From Cryptomeria japonica (taxonomy: Eukaryota; Streptophyta; Pinopsida; Cupressales; Cupressaceae): 64,000 bases of DNA. Positions 1 through 11,976 of this stretch are shown here, in pieces. Under the pieces are notes generated by a model. It was not told where the DNA came from. It worked only from the letters and a program-made list of their open reading frames with translations, and searched no databases. The translations under genes were made by a program, and so were the position numbers. The stretch covers positions 333,288,302 through 333,352,301 of the forward strand of contig NC_081413.1 in assembly GCF_030272615.1 (NCBI RefSeq), written 5' to 3'. Within the stretch, counting starts at the first letter, position 1. Each line of letters starts with the position of its first letter.

Positions 1-2316
1 ACTTTCTCAATTCACCTAGACTCACTACTGGAAATAGATAAGGAAAAACCCAAGGAACAAGAAAATTTTGAACCTACAAGAGACTCCCCAAAAAATCTGA
101 ACCCCTCTTTTGGCCTTGATTTCCCTTTTAATAGAAGAAAGGGAGAAACAAGCTTCCGGCCATAAGACACATGTCAACAACATATTCATTCTCAACAATG
201 AGGCCTAAAAGGCCATATCCAACTCTATTATAGAGATATTTTTATATTCATGTGCTGGCACCTGTGAATCGATATCTTCAACTGAAAATTAGTAGAATTA
301 AAACCGCTTGAGCCATGTCGTTATCACCCTGACACCTTTGGATGGAGTGTGATATGTTATTCTTATATCCTACAGAGCATTTCCCTTCTTGTAAGGGAAA
401 CCGGGTCCTAGCAAGAAGAAAATTCACCTCCAAAATAGAAGAGGGTCTCAAGCCTCATGCCCTGGATCAGAGAAAGTGAAAGGAGGAGCTAAAGGGGAAA
501 CATAATATGTTGGGGAGGTCTCACAACTTCCATGAAGCCACATGGGTGATTAGATGCCACTCCCTATGCAAACATGTTCTTCTTTCATTCCTCTATGGGC
601 TCTCTCTTAGAACCCCCTGCCATCCACTAATAAAGTAGAAGTAGAGGTTGTGCCATGCGTGGTCTTTCTTCATAAGAAAAATATTTCACACCCCCTCTGG
701 CAATCCTCTCCACTTTCAGAACCCCTCTGACAATAAAAATACTCACACGGGAGAGAAAACATCCATCCGATATCACAGAATATACAACAACTTCATTTAT
801 GACCTTTTTCAAACATCAGTTTCCTTGCAGAAGAAAGAATTGCACTCAAAAAATAGAAAGGCCTCATTTTTCTCTTACCAATTAAGTCACCACCCTATTG
901 CATTTATAGTTAAAACACTTCATCTAGTAGTTCTTATTCACATGAAAAATCCTCATTCTGGTGCTTTCAATTCAACCTATTAGCTATGGACTCTAGAAAT
1001 CATGCCTATCACATCCACTGTATTTTCCTGCCAATGTTCATCTTGTGCGAGCAATTTTGTTCTAATTTTATTCTTCCATGAGTGTACATTTTCTACTTCA
1101 GGATCCCTGTCAATAGGCAATCTCTGAATTCATTAGAGAACTTGTGATCCATCATATCTAAACCTGAAGCTTATCCCAATCCGTTCACATCTCTGAGATA
1201 TTGTCCTTGCCTTGTCGAATCAAGTTTGATTCAATAGAAAAATTGAAAAATAATTCTTCTAGAATGAGTCGGCATCTAAATCTCCCAACCATCGCTATCC
1301 ATTCTGAGTTGACAAGTCTGCGTTCTGCTCATCCTATGCTTCCCACGTAGGCTACAAACAATACCTTTAATGATCTCTTTTAAATTCAAATTTGAAAGTC
1401 AGGCACAGATCCTGCCCAACCTGGCAAATCGAACGATCATTATTGATTGATGTGGAAATTTACCTTCCATTAGTACTTGTAGACCCATAAAAAACTGTGA
1501 CGAATCAATGCCATATCATCTCTTAACCCAATGTTGTCAGCGACCCCACCATAGGTCTTTCTGGTCATCCCGAGACATGTGGAATCATCTCATGATTCTG
1601 TGGTCTATAACCTTCTTGAAACTTCTATCCCGGGGATCCGAGGGCCATCAGATATGTTTGCACTTTACTTAGTGTCTGCTAACCTCTTCAATTTTAAAAA
1701 ACAGGCACCTTTTCGCTTCATACATAACATCACTGTCTGTTTGCAACATGTGCTAATTGATAGGACCATCAGTAAATTGATCTTTATTGCCTGAGAACAG
1801 GTAACATGAGGTTTTGGAAGGTTGTATCGCCAGCTTTCCCTTTTCCACCAGAGACACATGGCATCATCTCATACCGTAGTCTTTATCTTTACTGCACTTT
1901 CAACCACGGGGAAGCGTAGACCATTAGATCCGTTCTTCTTTTATCAACCGACTAAAATAGTTAGGAATTTTGGACTTAGGAAAATTATGGGCACGGGCAC
2001 AAATGTTAAAATGAGACTAACTATAGGGAAATTTCTCGTGACTTAGGAAAATCATTAGATGGACCGATCTAACACAACTTAACGCTTAGGAAATAAATTG
2101 GCCCTGCCAATGGTGAACAATCCTCGGCCTAAGTGGGAAAAGGTAACGACAAAATATAACAATGTTAGGGTTTTTTCTTCGCAAGGCTTAGGAAAATTTG
2201 ATGAACCCTAAACCCTAGACTTTGAATTTTTACAGAGGACACAACAAAGCCAAAATGATCAATATTTAAGCTCAAAACTGAAAAAATTCTCATGCAATCA
2301 ATTTTTAGGGCTATTA
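1..2316 (-). repeat. 3' LTR of the 1-8696 element (partial)
   Basis: This matches 6377-8696 along its whole length, with scattered substitutions. On the minus strand it starts TAATAGCC where the other copy has TGATAGCT, so the terminal TG has mutated. Small ORFs inside it are not shared intact with the other LTR copy and are not genes. Confidence 0.85.
2204..2219 (-). promoter_or_regulatory. Telo-box-like motif in the LTR
   Basis: AACCCTAAACCCTAGA lies about 100 bp inside the LTR start and recurs in the other LTR at 8586-8600. Plant telo-boxes (AAACCCTAA) are known promoter elements. A role here is inference; the match may be chance in an AT-rich LTR. Confidence 0.3.
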
Positions 2317-2783
2317 GTGGCTCTAGTTGGGGATGTTCATTTCACAGGAATGAGGAGAGAAACCAGAATCTTTGGTGAAGTAGACCAAAAATAAATTACC
2401 TGGATAGGGCAAATTCAACAGAAAACTAACAAAGAAAGCCTAACTATTGCTCATGGATAACAACTACTTTAAGGAAAGTAGAGCCTCAAAAATTGTCCAT
2501 GAACTAGAAATTCAAGAGGGAGCTTATTAATTATCCCATTGGGCATAGAGTCAAAAAACTACTCTACCCCAAGTTACTTGTGGCCTATAGGTCAAACCAC
2601 ATGTGATGGCCCAATGCCATCTATCAATATCAACCAATATTTCCCTCTGTCATAAACATGGTTCTCCTCTGAATGCACTAAAATCAATTTAATAACACAA
2701 GTGGAATACCATTTTCCAAACCTGTTGGCCCCTTTTGTCCAACTACTATGCTTAAAATTATCATTACACTTGCTATCAAAATA

Positions 2784-3658
2784 CTAAAACTTATGCAATG
2801 ATTTAAAATATTGGTCATCTTGTAATATATATGTGTGGCATTGAACATAACACATATCATGATTGAAACCAATATCACATTCTATAAAAACATCATTCAG
2901 CTGAAAGAAGAAAATATCATATTCTGGCACACAACTGAGAAGATAGGTTTCTTTTAAAACATCAGTCTGACTATTGAAAAAGGAACTCCTGAAAGAATCA
3001 GCTCTTTTACTAAGAATAACAAGCAATCTTCTATCAAGAGGAGGAAAAGGATCATACATAACCCTTTTATGTAACTGCAAATTATCAAACCAAAGAAAGA
3101 CTTCAGCCTCCTGCTTTATATCCCATTTGATGCCAACAATATCAGCAATAGAGAGAAACTCATCATTGTTATTTAACATCAATTCAGGTATCACATCTTT
3201 ATCTTTGTAATTATCCATTTCAACAATTGATGCAATAGTGTCTTGACTCTCAATTGTTTCTTCGTACAAAGGTTGAGAACAATATGAGCACCTTTCTCAA
3301 AAACATTATAGCAAAGCACCAACCGATCCTCATCTTCATCCTCAACAAACAATGCATTAAAATTTTCACTAGAACCACTGCTCATCTTAACTTCACATTC
3401 ACCTGGAATCAAGGAATCATAATATGAACTAGAAAATAACCTAGCAATATAGCCCTCATCATACAAGTGTTCCATGTCTTGATCTTCATAGGCTTCAGCA
3501 AAGTTGCCATGACCATTTTGACCCTTTTGAACTACATTCCTCTCAAACATACAGGTCAACTCAGGGACATTTTGGTAATGAGAACAGCTAAAAATAGTCT
3601 GATCCTCAGTACTAAAAGTAACTTGTAGTGGGACAACTTCTTCATTGGTACACATCAT
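2784..3658 (-). pseudogene. Acidic retroelement ORF of unknown function, frameshifted
   Basis: Two overlapping minus-strand frames (3658-3191 and 3269-2784) join through one frameshift near 3260 into a protein of about 290 residues. The open frame can be traced upstream towards gag with two TAG/TAA-type breaks. The N-terminal half is rich in Asp and Glu (VEDEDEDR) with few basic residues. The C-terminal half is mixed and contains WDIKQEAEVFLWF and LDRRLLVILSK. No protease, RT, RNase H or integrase motif is present, and I do not recognise the family. It lies downstream of the gag gene and just before the 3' LTR. In related Tat/Ogre elements that place is filled by pol or an extra ORF. It may be a captured or highly diverged segment. 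Confidence 0.5.
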
Positions 3659-3850
3659 GCAACTTTTTATTTCAATAGTATCATCAACTAAAATAGGTAG
3701 GATCTCTCCACCTGAATTTTTGTTATCTTATACAACTGATTCCTAGGACACTAAATTTATGTCATTAATATCCTGCATACTTGCATCTGTTTCAGACATA
3801 TAACTTTCCAATTCTTCATACTCACTTTTGGATCTATCTGAAATAAAAGA

Positions 3851-4564
3851 CTACAGATGAATCTCTTGTGGGATCTCCTTCCCAGAACAATTATTGTTGC
3901 TATCATTTGGTGAAGTGACTAACATCATCTCCATCTTGATATCAATTATGTCACATAATTTCTCATCAACCTTTTCTTCATTAACATGAGGAATAACCAC
4001 TGTCTTGGACAAGTTCTCTTCATTCACATTTTTGTTCAAATCATAATCAATAACAGGGTTAATATGATCAACAGGAATGTAAATGCTTTGACATTGATCT
4101 TTATCTCTTGGCTCATCTTCTTCCTTTTGAATACCGATGAATCTCTTCATAACTGAACTTGGATTAATTCTTTCACCAAATTTCTCCATGAATGATACCT
4201 TTAGTTCATCCCATGAAGAGACAGAACATGCTGGTAAATAAGAAAACCAATATCTAGCATTTTCCTTCAAAGATTGAACAAATAGCTTCACGAAGACATC
4301 TTCCTGATTTATCTCAAAATCTCCCATTAATTCAGAAAACTCCTGCAGATGTTGGCGTGCTGATTTTGATATTTTCCCACTAAATTCTAGAAGGTGTTCC
4401 CTAACCTTAGTAGGAACAAGCTTTGGAAAACCTTTGATACCATTAAAACTTAATGGCTTATATCTTTCCAAAAAAAAATCTCTATGGTGATTTGGCAGAG
4501 GTTGCACATTTACACTTGACATTTCATAGGGAAGTATAGGCACATAATACATATTTTCATTCAT
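3851..4564 (-). CDS. gag: Gag-like capsid protein (Retrotrans_gag type), 237 aa
   Basis: This intact 237-codon frame begins with an ATG (MNENMYYVP). The central region, about residues 70-140, has the retrotransposon gag core: FVQSLKENARYWFSYLP followed by SSWDELKVSFMEKFGE. It matches the usual W...L...F..F pattern of plant Ty3/gypsy Gag. Such proteins form the virus-like particle that packages element RNA. The C-terminal third is acidic and polar and lacks a CCHC zinc knuckle, so the protein is shorter than a full gypsy Gag. It is the only recognisable retroelement gene in the interior, which marks the element as non-autonomous. The frame is uninterrupted although the LTRs have diverged by about 10%, which may mean recent constraint or chance. 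Confidence 0.72.
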   Translation of the reverse strand: MNENMYYVPILPYEMSSVNVQPLPNHHRDFFLERYKPLSFNGIKGFPKLVPTKVREHLLEFSGKISKSARQHLQEFSELMGDFEINQEDVFVKLFVQSLKENARYWFSYLPACSVSSWDELKVSFMEKFGERINPSSVMKRFIGIQKEEDEPRDKDQCQSIYIPVDHINPVIDYDLNKNVNEENLSKTVVIPHVNEEKVDEKLCDIIDIKMEMMLVTSPNDSNNNCSGKEIPQEIHL

Positions 4565-5478
4565 TTCCCTACATCTTTCCTTTTCTACAATCTTAAATTA
4601 TTACAATGCATAGCTCAAAACATACTTCATCTAACTTAATACAGAATGTGAAAATTGTGTCATAGAAGTATGTAAGATAATCACTACCACTCCCTTCCTT
4701 AGTGCTTTACTCACTTTCTAGGGAACTTTTTTACACATAATTTTCATGAAAGTATACTTGACTCATGAAAATCAAAATACCTGGAAATGTTGAAGCTGTT
4801 GCTACCTTCTTTAACTGGGGACTCAAAAAATCACTCTTAATTCTTCAAATCTTTAACACCGATCTCTAACAGAGTCACCACCTCCTTGCGGAGGATAAAT
4901 ATTTCAAACAAATAAAATTTCTTCACAGGTCAGATTTATTTCAAGTCAACACTGCAACACTTCCCTATCATCATATGGTATTGTATGGATTCCATCTTCA
5001 ACTTGTCAGGGTACTCCACCATAAGAGGTCAAAACCGCTTCATCTCTTCTGAAAGTTCTTTGGTTCTTCTTAGTTCTTCAAACAATGCACACTGGTGTAG
5101 AGATCTCTGAATCTCAGAGTCGCCACTCACAACTTGTGAGGTACTATAAAATAATCTTGAAGCATGGATATATCTAGACATAACTTTATATCAAAAGATG
5201 AATTACAACAGATTCTTTGGCAACATTTATGAGAATTGACACAAATTGACAAGGGATATATTAATAAACTCTTCACTCTATGAGGCAAAGATTTGGTTCC
5301 TATGATGCGGGAGAAAAGATCAACCATCAAATCATAGGACGACATGAAAAACTAGTCCCCAGTAGAGTCACCATTTTTGTTGGTGACTCAGATGGGATAA
5401 TCTCAACTATATATTAAGCAAATCTTTTTTTAACCAAAGATTCTCAAGAGTTCATTTCCCCAGCAGAGTTGCCATTTT
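4565..5478 (-). other. Leader between 5' LTR and gag, with four PBS-like hairpin modules
   Basis: No gene is seen. Four copies of a TGGYRACTCTG-like motif (minus strand) occur at 4870-4880, 5115-5125, 5363-5373 and 5464-5474. The first three have a short inverted repeat beside or overlapping the motif: CCTCC/GGAGG at 4881-4894, CTCACAA/TTGTGAG at 5126-5140, and a perfect 9-bp stem GAGTCACCA/TGGTGACTC at 5365-5389. The fourth borders the LTR and is the likely functional primer site. Confidence 0.6.
5457..5474 (-). promoter_or_regulatory. Primer binding site, tRNA-Arg type
   Basis: The minus strand reads TGGCAACTCTGCTGGGGA four bases internal to the LTR end (LTR begins at 5479 on the plus strand as TGTTGGTGCC). 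I recall TGGCGACTCTGCTGGGGA as the Ogre/Tat PBS. The change GCGA to GCAA suits CpG decay. Confidence 0.7.
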
Positions 5479-8400
5479 TGTTGGTGCCCAAAAACGGGTT
5501 TACATTGATACAAGGAAGAGACCAAGATATTTCCTCTAAATATCTATGGAAAGCCACTTCCAACTGTTAATATTCTTCAGACTTGGACCAATATCAACAA
5601 GGATACAAGATCCTTCTACACTTTGGGCTCTGCAAAACCTGAGAGGGTAATCCCTTCAATGAACCTCCTTATCTCTACACCACACTCAAGAATTCACTCA
5701 AAAACAAAGAAGATTATCTCGTAAAAGGACTCGACAGAAATCGAGAATGCTCAAGGATGGAAAATCCTTCAGTGATCCTCAAGCTTAAACTGGAGCATGA
5801 TACTGGTGGGACAACTCAGACAATGCATGAAAACTTAGCAATAACATTATGATATTTACAAGATTGTGGAGACATCATTAATGAAACCAGCATGAGGCTG
5901 ATTAATAAAGCTGGTTACAAGTAGTGATGAGTGCCTTAATCCATTGGATAACTGAAGATATGAAATGTAAAATTGAAAATGTAATAGAATTTCATCTGAT
6001 AGTATAAAATCTAAGATAATACTGCCTTACAACATATCTCATTTGCAATCCCAACCCAAACTACTTATCTAAAATCCCTGCACAAGCCCTATCATTCTGC
6101 AACTCTACTTAAGTAGTTTAATTGACCCCTTGGGCCGAAGCATAAATAAAAAGATACATACATCACAACAATGCACTAAATAAAATAAACCCTTAGTTGA
6201 TTTCATTCAAAAATTGATGGAATCATGCAATGGAGAGAAAAGAGTCAGAATTCTATTTTTATTTGAATAAAAAATACTACTTCTATCACAGGATAAAATT
6301 TACATATAAATCCTTCAAGAACTTGTGCAAAGCTTGACCCTAAAACATTTCTTTATTTTCTCTATAAAATACTTTACAACTTGCTCACTTCACGTAGACT
6401 CACTACTAGAAATAGATAAGGAAAAACCCAAGGAACAAGAAAATTTTGAACCTACAAGAGACTCCCCAAAAAATCCGAACACCTCTTCTGGCCTTGATTT
6501 CCTTTTTTATAGAAGAAAGGGAGCAACAAGATTTCAGCCAGAAGACACACGCCAACAAAAGATTCATTATCAACAATGAGGCCTAAAAGGTCATATGCAA
6601 TTTTGTTACATAGATATTTCTATATCCATGTGCTAGCACCTATGAATCAATATCTTCAACTGAAAATTGGTAGAAGCAAAACCACTTGATCCATGTCGTT
6701 ATCGCCCTGACACCTTCAGATGGAGTGTGAGATGTTACGCTTCTATCTTATAGATAATTTCCCTTCTTGGAAGGGAAACTGGGTCCTAGCAAGAAGAAAA
6801 GTTGCCTCCAAAAAAGAAGAGAGTCTCAAGCCTTCATGCCCAAGATTAGAGAAAGAGGAAGGAGGAGCTATAGGGGGAACATAATATGTTGGGGAGGGGT
6901 TGCAGCTTCCATGCAGCCACATGGGTGATTAGCTGCCACTCCCTACCCAACCATGTTCTTCTTTCATTCCTTTTTCAGATCTCTCTTAGAACCACCTTCC
7001 TTCCAGTGACAAAGTAGAAGAAAAGGTTGTGCCATGCGTGGCTTTTCTTCATAAGTAAAATCTTTCACCCCCTTTGTTAATTTTCCCCACTTTCACAATC
7101 CCTCTAAAAATAAACATACTCACATAGGAGAGAAAATATCCATCCGGTATCATAGAGCATACATCAACTCCATTTACAACCTTGCTCAAACATCATTTTC
7201 CTTGCAGAAGAAAGAACTGCACTTAGAAAATAGAAAGGCTTCATTTTTCTCCTACCAATTAAGTCACCACCCTATTGCATTTATACTTAAAATACTTCAT
7301 CTAGTAGTGCTTATTCACATGAAAAATCCTCATTCTAGTGCTTTCAATTCAACCTACCAGCTATGGACTCTAGAAATCATGCCTATCACATTCACTGTAT
7401 TTTCCTGCCAAGGTTCATCTTGTGTGAACGATTTTGTTCTGATTTTATTCTTCCATGAGTGTACATTTTCTTCTTCAGGATCCCTGTCAATAGGCAATCT
7501 CTGAATTCATCAGAGAACTCATGATCCATCATATCTAAACCTGAAGCTTAACCCAATCCTTTCACATCTCTGAGATATTGTCCTTGCCTTGTCGAATCAA
7601 GTTTGATTCAATAGAAAAATTAAAAAATAATCCTTCTGGAATGAGTTGGCATTTAAATCTTCTAACTTGTCACTATCTATTCTGAGTTGACAAGGCTGCA
7701 TTTTGCTCATCCTATCCTTCCCATGCGGGCTACAAACAATACATTTAATGATCCCTTTTAAATACAAAATTGAAACTCAGCCACAGATCATGCCCAACCT
7801 AGCAAATCAAATGATCATTATTGATTGATGTGGTAATTTACCTTCCATCAGTACTTGCGGACTCATAAAAACCATGACAAATCAGTGCCATATCATCTCT
7901 TAACCCAACGCTGTCAGTGGCCCCACCATAGGTCTTTCTGGTCATCCTGAGACACATGGCATCATCTCGTGATGCCGTGGTCCATAACCTTCTTACAAAT
8001 TCTATATGGAGGATACGAGTGCCATCTTCCCACTTTACCACTTCAACATAGTGTCTGTTAACCTCTTCAATTTTAAAAAATAGGCACCTTTTCACTTCAA
8101 CCATAACATCACCGTCCATTTACAACATGTGCTAATTGATAGGACCATCAGTAAATCGATCTTTACTTCCTGAGAACCGGTAACATGAGGTTTTGGAAGG
8201 TTACACCACCAGCTTGCCCTTTTCTGCCGAAGACATGTGCCATCATCTCGTGATGTCATGGTCTTTATCTTCACTGCACTTTCCACCATGGGGAAGTGCT
8301 GACCATTAGATCCGTTCTTCTTTTATCAACCGACCGAAACACTTAGGAATTTTGGACTTAGGAAAATTATGGGCATAGGTACAGACATTAAAATGAGACT

Positions 8401-8696
8401 GACTATAGGGAAATATCTCGCTACTTAGGAAAATAATTAGATAGACTGGTCTAAAACAACTTAACGCTTAGGAAATAAAATGGCCCTGCCAATGGTAAAC
8501 AACCCTTGGCCTAAGTGTGAAAAGGTAACGACAAAAAATAACAATGTTATGGTTTTTTCTTCACAAGGCTTAGGAAAATTTGACGAACCCTAAACCCTAG
8601 ACTTTGAATTTTGACAGAGGACACAACAAAGCCAGAATGATCAATATTTCAGCTCAAAACTAAAAATTCTCCTGTAATCAGTTTTCAGAGCTATCA
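5479..8696 (-). repeat. 5' LTR (3218 bp) of the 1-8696 element
   Basis: It is bounded by TG (5479) and CA (8696) and matches the visible part of the left LTR. LTRs over 3 kb are typical of Ogre-like elements. The flank at 8697 begins with CATTG, the predicted target-site duplication. The matching copy should lie left of the window. It also holds the second telo-box-like motif (8586-8600). Confidence 0.8.
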
Positions 8697-8893
8697 CATT
8701 GTCCATTCTTCTTAGGCGCTAATACTATTGGCACTACACAAGGACTCAATCTTTCTCTGATCAAACCTTTTCTCAACAATTCCTGATTTTGTCTATTCAA
8801 CTCCTCATTCTTCGTCGGTGTCATCTTGTGTGTTGCTTTATTAGGAAAACTAGTTCTGAGAATCAGGTCCATGCAATGACTAATACTCCTCAT
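8697..8893 (-). pseudogene. pol: Gypsy reverse transcriptase, N-terminal fragment cut by insertion
   Basis: The minus frame reads from a region like HCMDLI...SFPNKATHKMTP to ELLRKGLIRERLSPCVVPIV and APKKNGQ. This is the conserved entry to Ty3/gypsy RT (normally ending PKKDGSWRMC). RT copies element RNA into cDNA. The frame runs into the LTR of the adjacent element straight after the KKNGQ codons, leaving two bases of what would be a Trp codon. All catalytic motifs, including the YxDD box, are missing here and should lie beyond the left window edge. Confidence 0.78.
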
Positions 8894-9601
8894 AGGAGAA
8901 ATCCATCAAGTACATTATGTGAAATGATGTCTCCATATTCTATCAACAACTCCTTTATTTCTTCTGATTGTTCTACTTCGTGCTCCAGATCTTCAGTCTT
9001 TTTAAGAACTAAGACAAAACACACATTCTCATGTCTCATCCCATCTAGGAATTTCCTTCCATCCACCAAGATAGTTCTAGCACTTGTACAAACTTCAATT
9101 TTCAGAGGCTCCTCCGAGGGTAACAAGGTCTGCTTCATACCATTTGCAACAATGGTGTATTTGTTCTTCCTCCCATCATGTATCACCTATCTATCAAACT
9201 GCCAAGGTCTACCCAACAAGATATGACATATATCTATAGGCATAATATCACACAAAACTTCATCATGATAAGATCCAATCTTCAATTTTACCAAACTTTG
9301 TTCACTTACTATTATCTTATTCATCTTGAATCCATGGTATCTGATAAGGCTTACGGTGCTTCAATCTCTCTAACTTTAGTTTATTCACCATCTCCTCTGA
9401 AACAAGATTATTTGAATTACCACTATTAATAATGACTTTACAACACATACTAGATACCTTACATCTAGTCTTGAACAAATTCCTCCTTTGCAAGGGCTCC
9501 TCATCATCTCTAGTATGACACAAAGCTATCCTCATCACCAACAATTCTCCATCTTCTGGTTTATTAGCTGAACGGGTATGGTCTTTTTCTACCAATGTCA
9601 T
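8890..9601 (-). pseudogene. pol: Gypsy retropepsin and linker, active-site Asp changed to Asn
   Basis: One frame (9601-9317) contains KVIINSGNSNNLVSEEMVNKL, which aligns with the plant gypsy protease motif normally reading IIDSG. Here the catalytic Asp is Asn. The next frame (9186-8890) holds the downstream linker, with NKYTIVANGMKQTLLPS and an acidic stretch before RT. A frame break separates the two parts. The protease would cleave the Gag-Pol precursor inside the particle; with D to N it should be inactive. The protein sits in the expected order between gag and RT. Confidence 0.68.
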
Positions 9602-10405
9602 TATTTTTCTACTCTCTATCTTCTTACATTGAAAAGCACAATATCCTTCTCCTCTACACTTAAAAAAGGTCCCTCTAAATATTCTCTTATCCTATCTTCT
9701 ATCTTCTTTTCCATAACCCTCATTCTGGTATCCATCAGGTTCTCTTCTCCAGTAGAAATTTTTGTCATCCTTCTAGTATGAACTACCATCTCAGCTAACT
9801 TCGTTGTCTTTGTTCAGATCTGCACAGGGTCCTCTTCCTTTGGAATAGCTTTTTCCTCTTTGAAATCTTCCACCTCTACCTCTTTGCTTCTGCTCATGTC
9901 TTTTGTTCAATTTCTCCTCCACCTTCAGGGCATATTGATAAGCTTCCTCAACACTCAGCAACTTGATTAGACTGAGTTCATCTTGTATAGATATCCATAA
10001 CTCCATCAAATACCTAGTAAATTTTTCAATATCATCATCAGTATGTTCGGACTTGATATTCAACTTGTTGAATGCTTCAGTATACTCCTTCACAGTAGAC
10101 TTCTTTTGCTTCCAGAATAGATTTACTTGATAATCAAGTAGCATAAACTTTGATTTCAACTTGTTAACCATCCACTCCCAAGATTTAATCTTCTCTTTAC
10201 CTATTCTTTGTCTATCTACCTACAAATGTTCCCACCAAAGAGATGCATGCCATTTCAACTTAATGCAAGCATATCTCACCTTCTTATCTTTAGTGGTGTC
10301 TTCAAAATCAAAATACTTTTCCATCTCCATGATCCAATCAGGTAATTCATCCGAATCCAACTTGCCATCATAATTCAGTGGGTTGAAATGTGGTTTGGTA
10401 TTCAC
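9602..10405 (-). pseudogene. gag: Gypsy Gag with decayed zinc knuckle
   Basis: The frame 10405-10220 has LPDWIMEMEKYFDFEDT and WHASLWWEHL. The frame 10171-9791 has VNLFWKQKKSTVKEYTEAF, then an Arg/Gly-rich tail (QRGRGGRFQRGKSY). These are the capsid core and basic nucleocapsid region of plant gypsy Gag. At about 9620-9672 a frame reads FFKCRGEGYCAFQCKK. It is a CCHC knuckle in which the first Cys has become Phe and the His has become Tyr, so zinc binding is probably lost. At least one frameshift separates the capsid halves. Confidence 0.68.
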
Positions 10406-10709
10406 TCTAGATAATTCTCATATAAACCTTTCTTTATCTAGGTCATTCACTGGTGGATTTTATCCTTGTTCTCTAGCTGCCACTTCCTCTTCTTCATCTT
10501 TGCTTACATCTTCAATATGTCGACCCCTTTTTTGGGTCATTTTAATAGCTTCCAATCAAGTTGCAATTCCTCACAACAAGGTCTGCATTTCCTTGTGCTC
10601 CACCACCTTTAACATTTTCTATCTGCACCATATTTAATCTAGTCCTCTGGAGCTGTAGGTCAGATCCTCAATCTGCAACCCTACAACAAAATCTTCAGAA
10701 CCAAAACTC

Positions 10710-10721
10710 GCTTTGATACCA
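10710..10721 (-). promoter_or_regulatory. Primer binding site, initiator-Met type
   Basis: The minus strand reads TGGTATCAAAGC, one mismatch from the usual plant PBS TGGTATCAGAGC. It lies five bases from a TG at 10727 that probably starts the LTR. Confidence 0.6.
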
Positions 10722-10726
10722 CTTAG

Positions 10727-10841
10727 TGAAGTCACAACATGAGAGTCATAAAAGAGAACAATCTGGACCATGCAACAAGAGTTACATAGAAAAAGCAACA
10801 CAATTGTAATGGAGGCAATGTAGAACAAACTTTCTTATATC
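10727..10841 (-). repeat. Start of gypsy 5' LTR, interrupted at 10841
   Basis: LTR sequence begins TGAAGTCACAACATG beside the PBS and is broken by the Tat element insertion. It should continue at 34863, but its far end is not recognisable. Confidence 0.5.
10837..10841. repeat. Target-site duplication ATATC, left copy
   Basis: ATATC directly precedes the left LTR and is repeated exactly at 34858-34862 after the right LTR. Confidence 0.88.
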
Positions 10842-11976
10842 TGTGTGTGTGAAAAAGTGGTCTATAAGCTGCAAGCACAACACTTCAATTAATTCATTAT
10901 ATGCATGGTTAATAATCAATAATCAATAAGTAATAAACCATAACAAAGCGACTAATTTCCTTCTAAAAGATGCGAGTATAAGATTGCTCTTAGATTGTTA
11001 TAAGCAATATCAGTGACTAGACTACACCAAGACAAAGGATTTAATCTATATGATATTAAATATATGGATGCAAGATGGATGAATAATTCAAGCAATAATG
11101 GATTCAAACAATGATGAGTGAGTAAAATGGATGCAAATAATCTAAAAAAGCACAATAATCTTCAATGACTCCAGAGCGAAATTAGCGTGATAATAATCTC
11201 CAAGCGTGTTCTCAAAAATATCTGGGGTAAATTGGAATGAGAGCTGAAGACTGAATTTATAGAGAATCACAAAAGAGAAAAGCTCAATTTAGGATTAATT
11301 GAAAATAATTGAGAAATCAGGTTAAGTTAACCTTGAGATAGATTCCAATTATAGTTTAATTGAAATGCATTCAAATTAGAAGTCCAAATTGCATTGGAAA
11401 TAATAATAAATTAATTCCATGCATTTGTGATAAAAATAGATAATTCTTTTATTTATTCAAGAAAAGAGTCTTTTCAATGCAACTGAACTTCTTTTTTCTA
11501 AAAAGCTTTGAGTTCCAATTTTAAAGAATAATTCAATAATTCAATTAATTGCTTTTCTGATTTCAAGTTCTAAATTTAGAAAAAGAAATAATATCTCAAG
11601 TTTGATTTCTCTCTCAATTCAATTCAATTCTTTTATTTTAATTTCAATTCAACTCTTCCTTTGTAATTAATTCCTCTTTTGTAATAAATTAATTCCTTTT
11701 GCATGATTGAATGGCAAATTTATTAATTAATTAAATATGCAAGGATATTCAATAAATTAAAATAGGATAATTGATCAAAATGATATTCTTGGAAATGATT
11801 CAATTAATTAAATGAATATTTAATTAATATTGAGTAATTGATTTGCCATGTGATATTTCATGATTAAAGAATTAATAATATGCTCAAGATTGATTAAATT
11901 GCCTTTGGTTAGGACCTTGGTGATGTTGTCGAGATTAGGGGCCCATGGTTTAGATGACCATTTTTAGGGTATTGCA
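10842..11976 (-). repeat. 3' LTR of the 24 kb Tat element
   Basis: It matches 33718-34857 over its full length with scattered changes. It is very AT-rich, with repeated AATTAATT and AATTCAATT strings. Confidence 0.92.

Larger units (their letters stand above)
1..8696 (-). mobile_element. Non-autonomous Tat/Ogre-type LTR retrotransposon, left end outside window
   Basis: Bases 1-2316 repeat as 6377-8696 at a constant offset of about 6378, so they are two LTRs of one element. The right LTR runs 5479-8696, so about 0.9 kb of the left LTR lies outside the window. The interior (2317-5478) is only 3.2 kb and holds a gag-like gene and an acidic unknown ORF. There is no protease, RT or integrase, so it needs proteins supplied in trans. 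The primer binding site next to the right LTR puts the element on the minus strand. It matches the tRNA-Arg-type site I recall for Ogre/Tat elements. The right end lies inside a gypsy RT gene, so this is a secondary insertion. LTRs are roughly 90% identical by eye. Confidence 0.82.
8697..10841 (-). mobile_element. Ty3/gypsy element fragment (gag, PR, start of RT, start of LTR)
   Basis: Read from right to left it holds an LTR start, PBS, gag, zinc knuckle, protease and the first residues of RT. It then stops at the LTR of the Tat/Ogre-type element. The right side is cut at 10841 by the 24 kb Tat element. Its LTR should resume at 34863. The rest of pol should lie left of the window. It is the oldest layer on this side of the window. 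Confidence 0.75.

Noticed and set aside
648..983. ORFs within the Tat/Ogre LTR (also 7202-7504)
   Set aside because: The two LTR copies do not preserve the same frame, so these are chance ORFs.
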